From the NCBI GenBank assembly GCA_038221545.1, contig JBBRIE010000045.1, positions 1 through 17,084 of the forward strand: a DNA stretch of 17,084 nt. The letters run 5' to 3'. The stretch comes from JBBQNY01 sp038221545. Lineage in GTDB: Bacteria; Pseudomonadota; Gammaproteobacteria; Xanthomonadales; Ahniellaceae. Below the pieces are notes generated by a model. That model searched no databases. It was not told where the DNA came from and worked only from the letters and a program-made list of their open reading frames with translations. Position numbers and translations under genes: made by a program. Shown one piece after another: positions 16,581-17,084 of the stretch (its first letter is position 1; every line of letters begins with the position of its first letter).

Positions 16581-16877
16581 ATGCCGCTGTCCAATTCCCA
16601 ACTGCGCCATCTCCGTGGACTCGGACACGATCTGAAACCCGTCGTGGCGATCGCGGCCAAGGGCCTCACCGATAACGTGATGGCCGAAATCGAGCTCGCC
16701 CTCGATCACCACGAGCTGGTGAAAGTGCGAATCTCCGCCGACGATCGCGATGCGCGCGACGCACTGGTGGAATCGGTGCTGATGCGCACGGGCGCGGACA
16801 AGGTGCAGCGGGTGGGGCACGTGCTTACCGTTTTCAGGCGCAACACGCGTGAGCCGAGGATCGACCTGCCGCGTTGA
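16581..16877 (+). CDS. yhbY: YhbY-type CRM-domain RNA-binding protein
   Basis: 98-residue single CRM-domain protein that associates with pre-50S ribosomal subunits in E. coli (97 residues). Signatures are LSNSQLRHLRGLGHDLKPVV (3-22), KGLTDNVMAEIELALDHHEL (27-46) and KVRI (48-51). The usual GxxG loop (IGxxGLT in relatives) reads AAKGLT here, so the first glycine is alanine. Divergent pairing with rlmE is the classic arrangement and fits a shared role in large-subunit maturation. No clear ribosome-binding site precedes ATG 16581. A Mth938-like gene follows after 21 bases. Confidence 0.95.
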   Translation: MPLSNSQLRHLRGLGHDLKPVVAIAAKGLTDNVMAEIELALDHHELVKVRISADDRDARDALVESVLMRTGADKVQRVGHVLTVFRRNTREPRIDLPR

Positions 16878-16898
16878 CACGACGCGCAGGGTCCGCCC

Positions 16899-17084
16899 AT
16901 GCAACTCGTGGACCAGACCGACCGGGCCGGCCCGCTCATCCGCACGGTGGCGGACGGCTGCGTCACCGTAGGCACCACGCAGTGGCGGGAAAGCTTCCTG
17001 ATCCAGCCCGGCTTCGCGGTGCAGGCGTGGTCGCCTCCGGTGTTGGCGGCCTTCGGCATCGAGGACGCACGCTCGCTGCTCGAT
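16899..17084 (+). CDS. Mth938-like (DUF498, Xcc1710-type) protein, 3' end cut off
   Basis: The first 62 codons of a gene open to the window end. ATG 16899 follows AGGG at 16888-16891. The stretch IRTVADGCVTVGTTQWRESF (14-33), LIQPGF, and WSPPVL lead into AFGIEDARSLLD. This agrees with the N-terminal half of Mth938-like proteins (about 120 residues, related to mitochondrial NDUFAF3), whose bacterial function is unproven. The family's C-terminal LLGTG region would lie beyond the window. Location beside yhbY fits its place in Xanthomonas-type genomes as I remember it. Confidence 0.8.
   Translation, partial: MQLVDQTDRAGPLIRTVADGCVTVGTTQWRESFLIQPGFAVQAWSPPVLAAFGIEDARSLLD

Noticed and set aside
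16464..16904. N-terminal extension of rlmE by about 147 residues
   Set aside because: It is antisense to yhbY, and ATG 16463 matches the known RlmE start and the catalytic-residue spacing.

Overview
The window is GC-rich, densely packed bacterial DNA. The gene content fits a gammaproteobacterium, most likely of the Xanthomonadales (Lysobacterales) type. The reasons are the conserved yhbY / rlmE-ftsH / folP neighbourhood, a Mth938-like (Xcc1710-type) protein beside yhbY, and an aerobic kynurenine-degradation cluster. This placement is an inference from content and order. There are no rRNA or tRNA genes, insertion sequences or CRISPR arrays.

Left part (1-9178, all + strand). The 3' three quarters of asnS is followed by two small unrecognised genes (one with two membrane segments) and a PaiB-type FMN-binding protein. 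Then comes a cluster for the 3-hydroxyanthranilate / 2-aminomuconate branch of tryptophan breakdown: an atypical SDR protein, 2-aminomuconate semialdehyde dehydrogenase, RidA-type 2-aminomuconate deaminase, 3-hydroxyanthranilate 3,4-dioxygenase, ACMS decarboxylase and kynureninase. In reaction order, kynureninase makes 3-hydroxyanthranilate, the dioxygenase opens the ring, the decarboxylase diverts the product away from quinolinate/NAD, the dehydrogenase makes 2-aminomuconate and the deaminase releases ammonia. Tryptophan dioxygenase, formamidase and kynurenine 3-monooxygenase are not here. A zeta-toxin-like kinase gene and a small partner gene sit between the dioxygenase and the decarboxylase. 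The kinase has glutamate in place of the Walker A lysine. A small membrane-protein gene closes this strand block.

Right part (9216-16463, all - strand). Transcription runs rlmE, ftsH, a three-PAS GGDEF-EAL protein, a PAS plus degenerate GGDEF protein, and folP. The two cyclic-di-GMP genes split the usual ftsH-folP neighbourhood. They look complementary. The first has intact GGDEF and EAL catalytic motifs but no I-site arginine. The second has lost its catalytic motif (AIGTF) but keeps a perfect RxxD I-site (RTTD), the signature of a c-di-GMP receptor. A good sigma70-like promoter precedes the first.

Right edge (16581-17084, + strand). yhbY is divergent from rlmE and is followed by the start of a Mth938-like gene cut by the window end.

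The most interesting items are the c-di-GMP turnover/receptor pair, the zeta-like pair with a mutated P-loop inside a catabolic operon, and the SDR protein that lacks the YxxxK catalytic pair.
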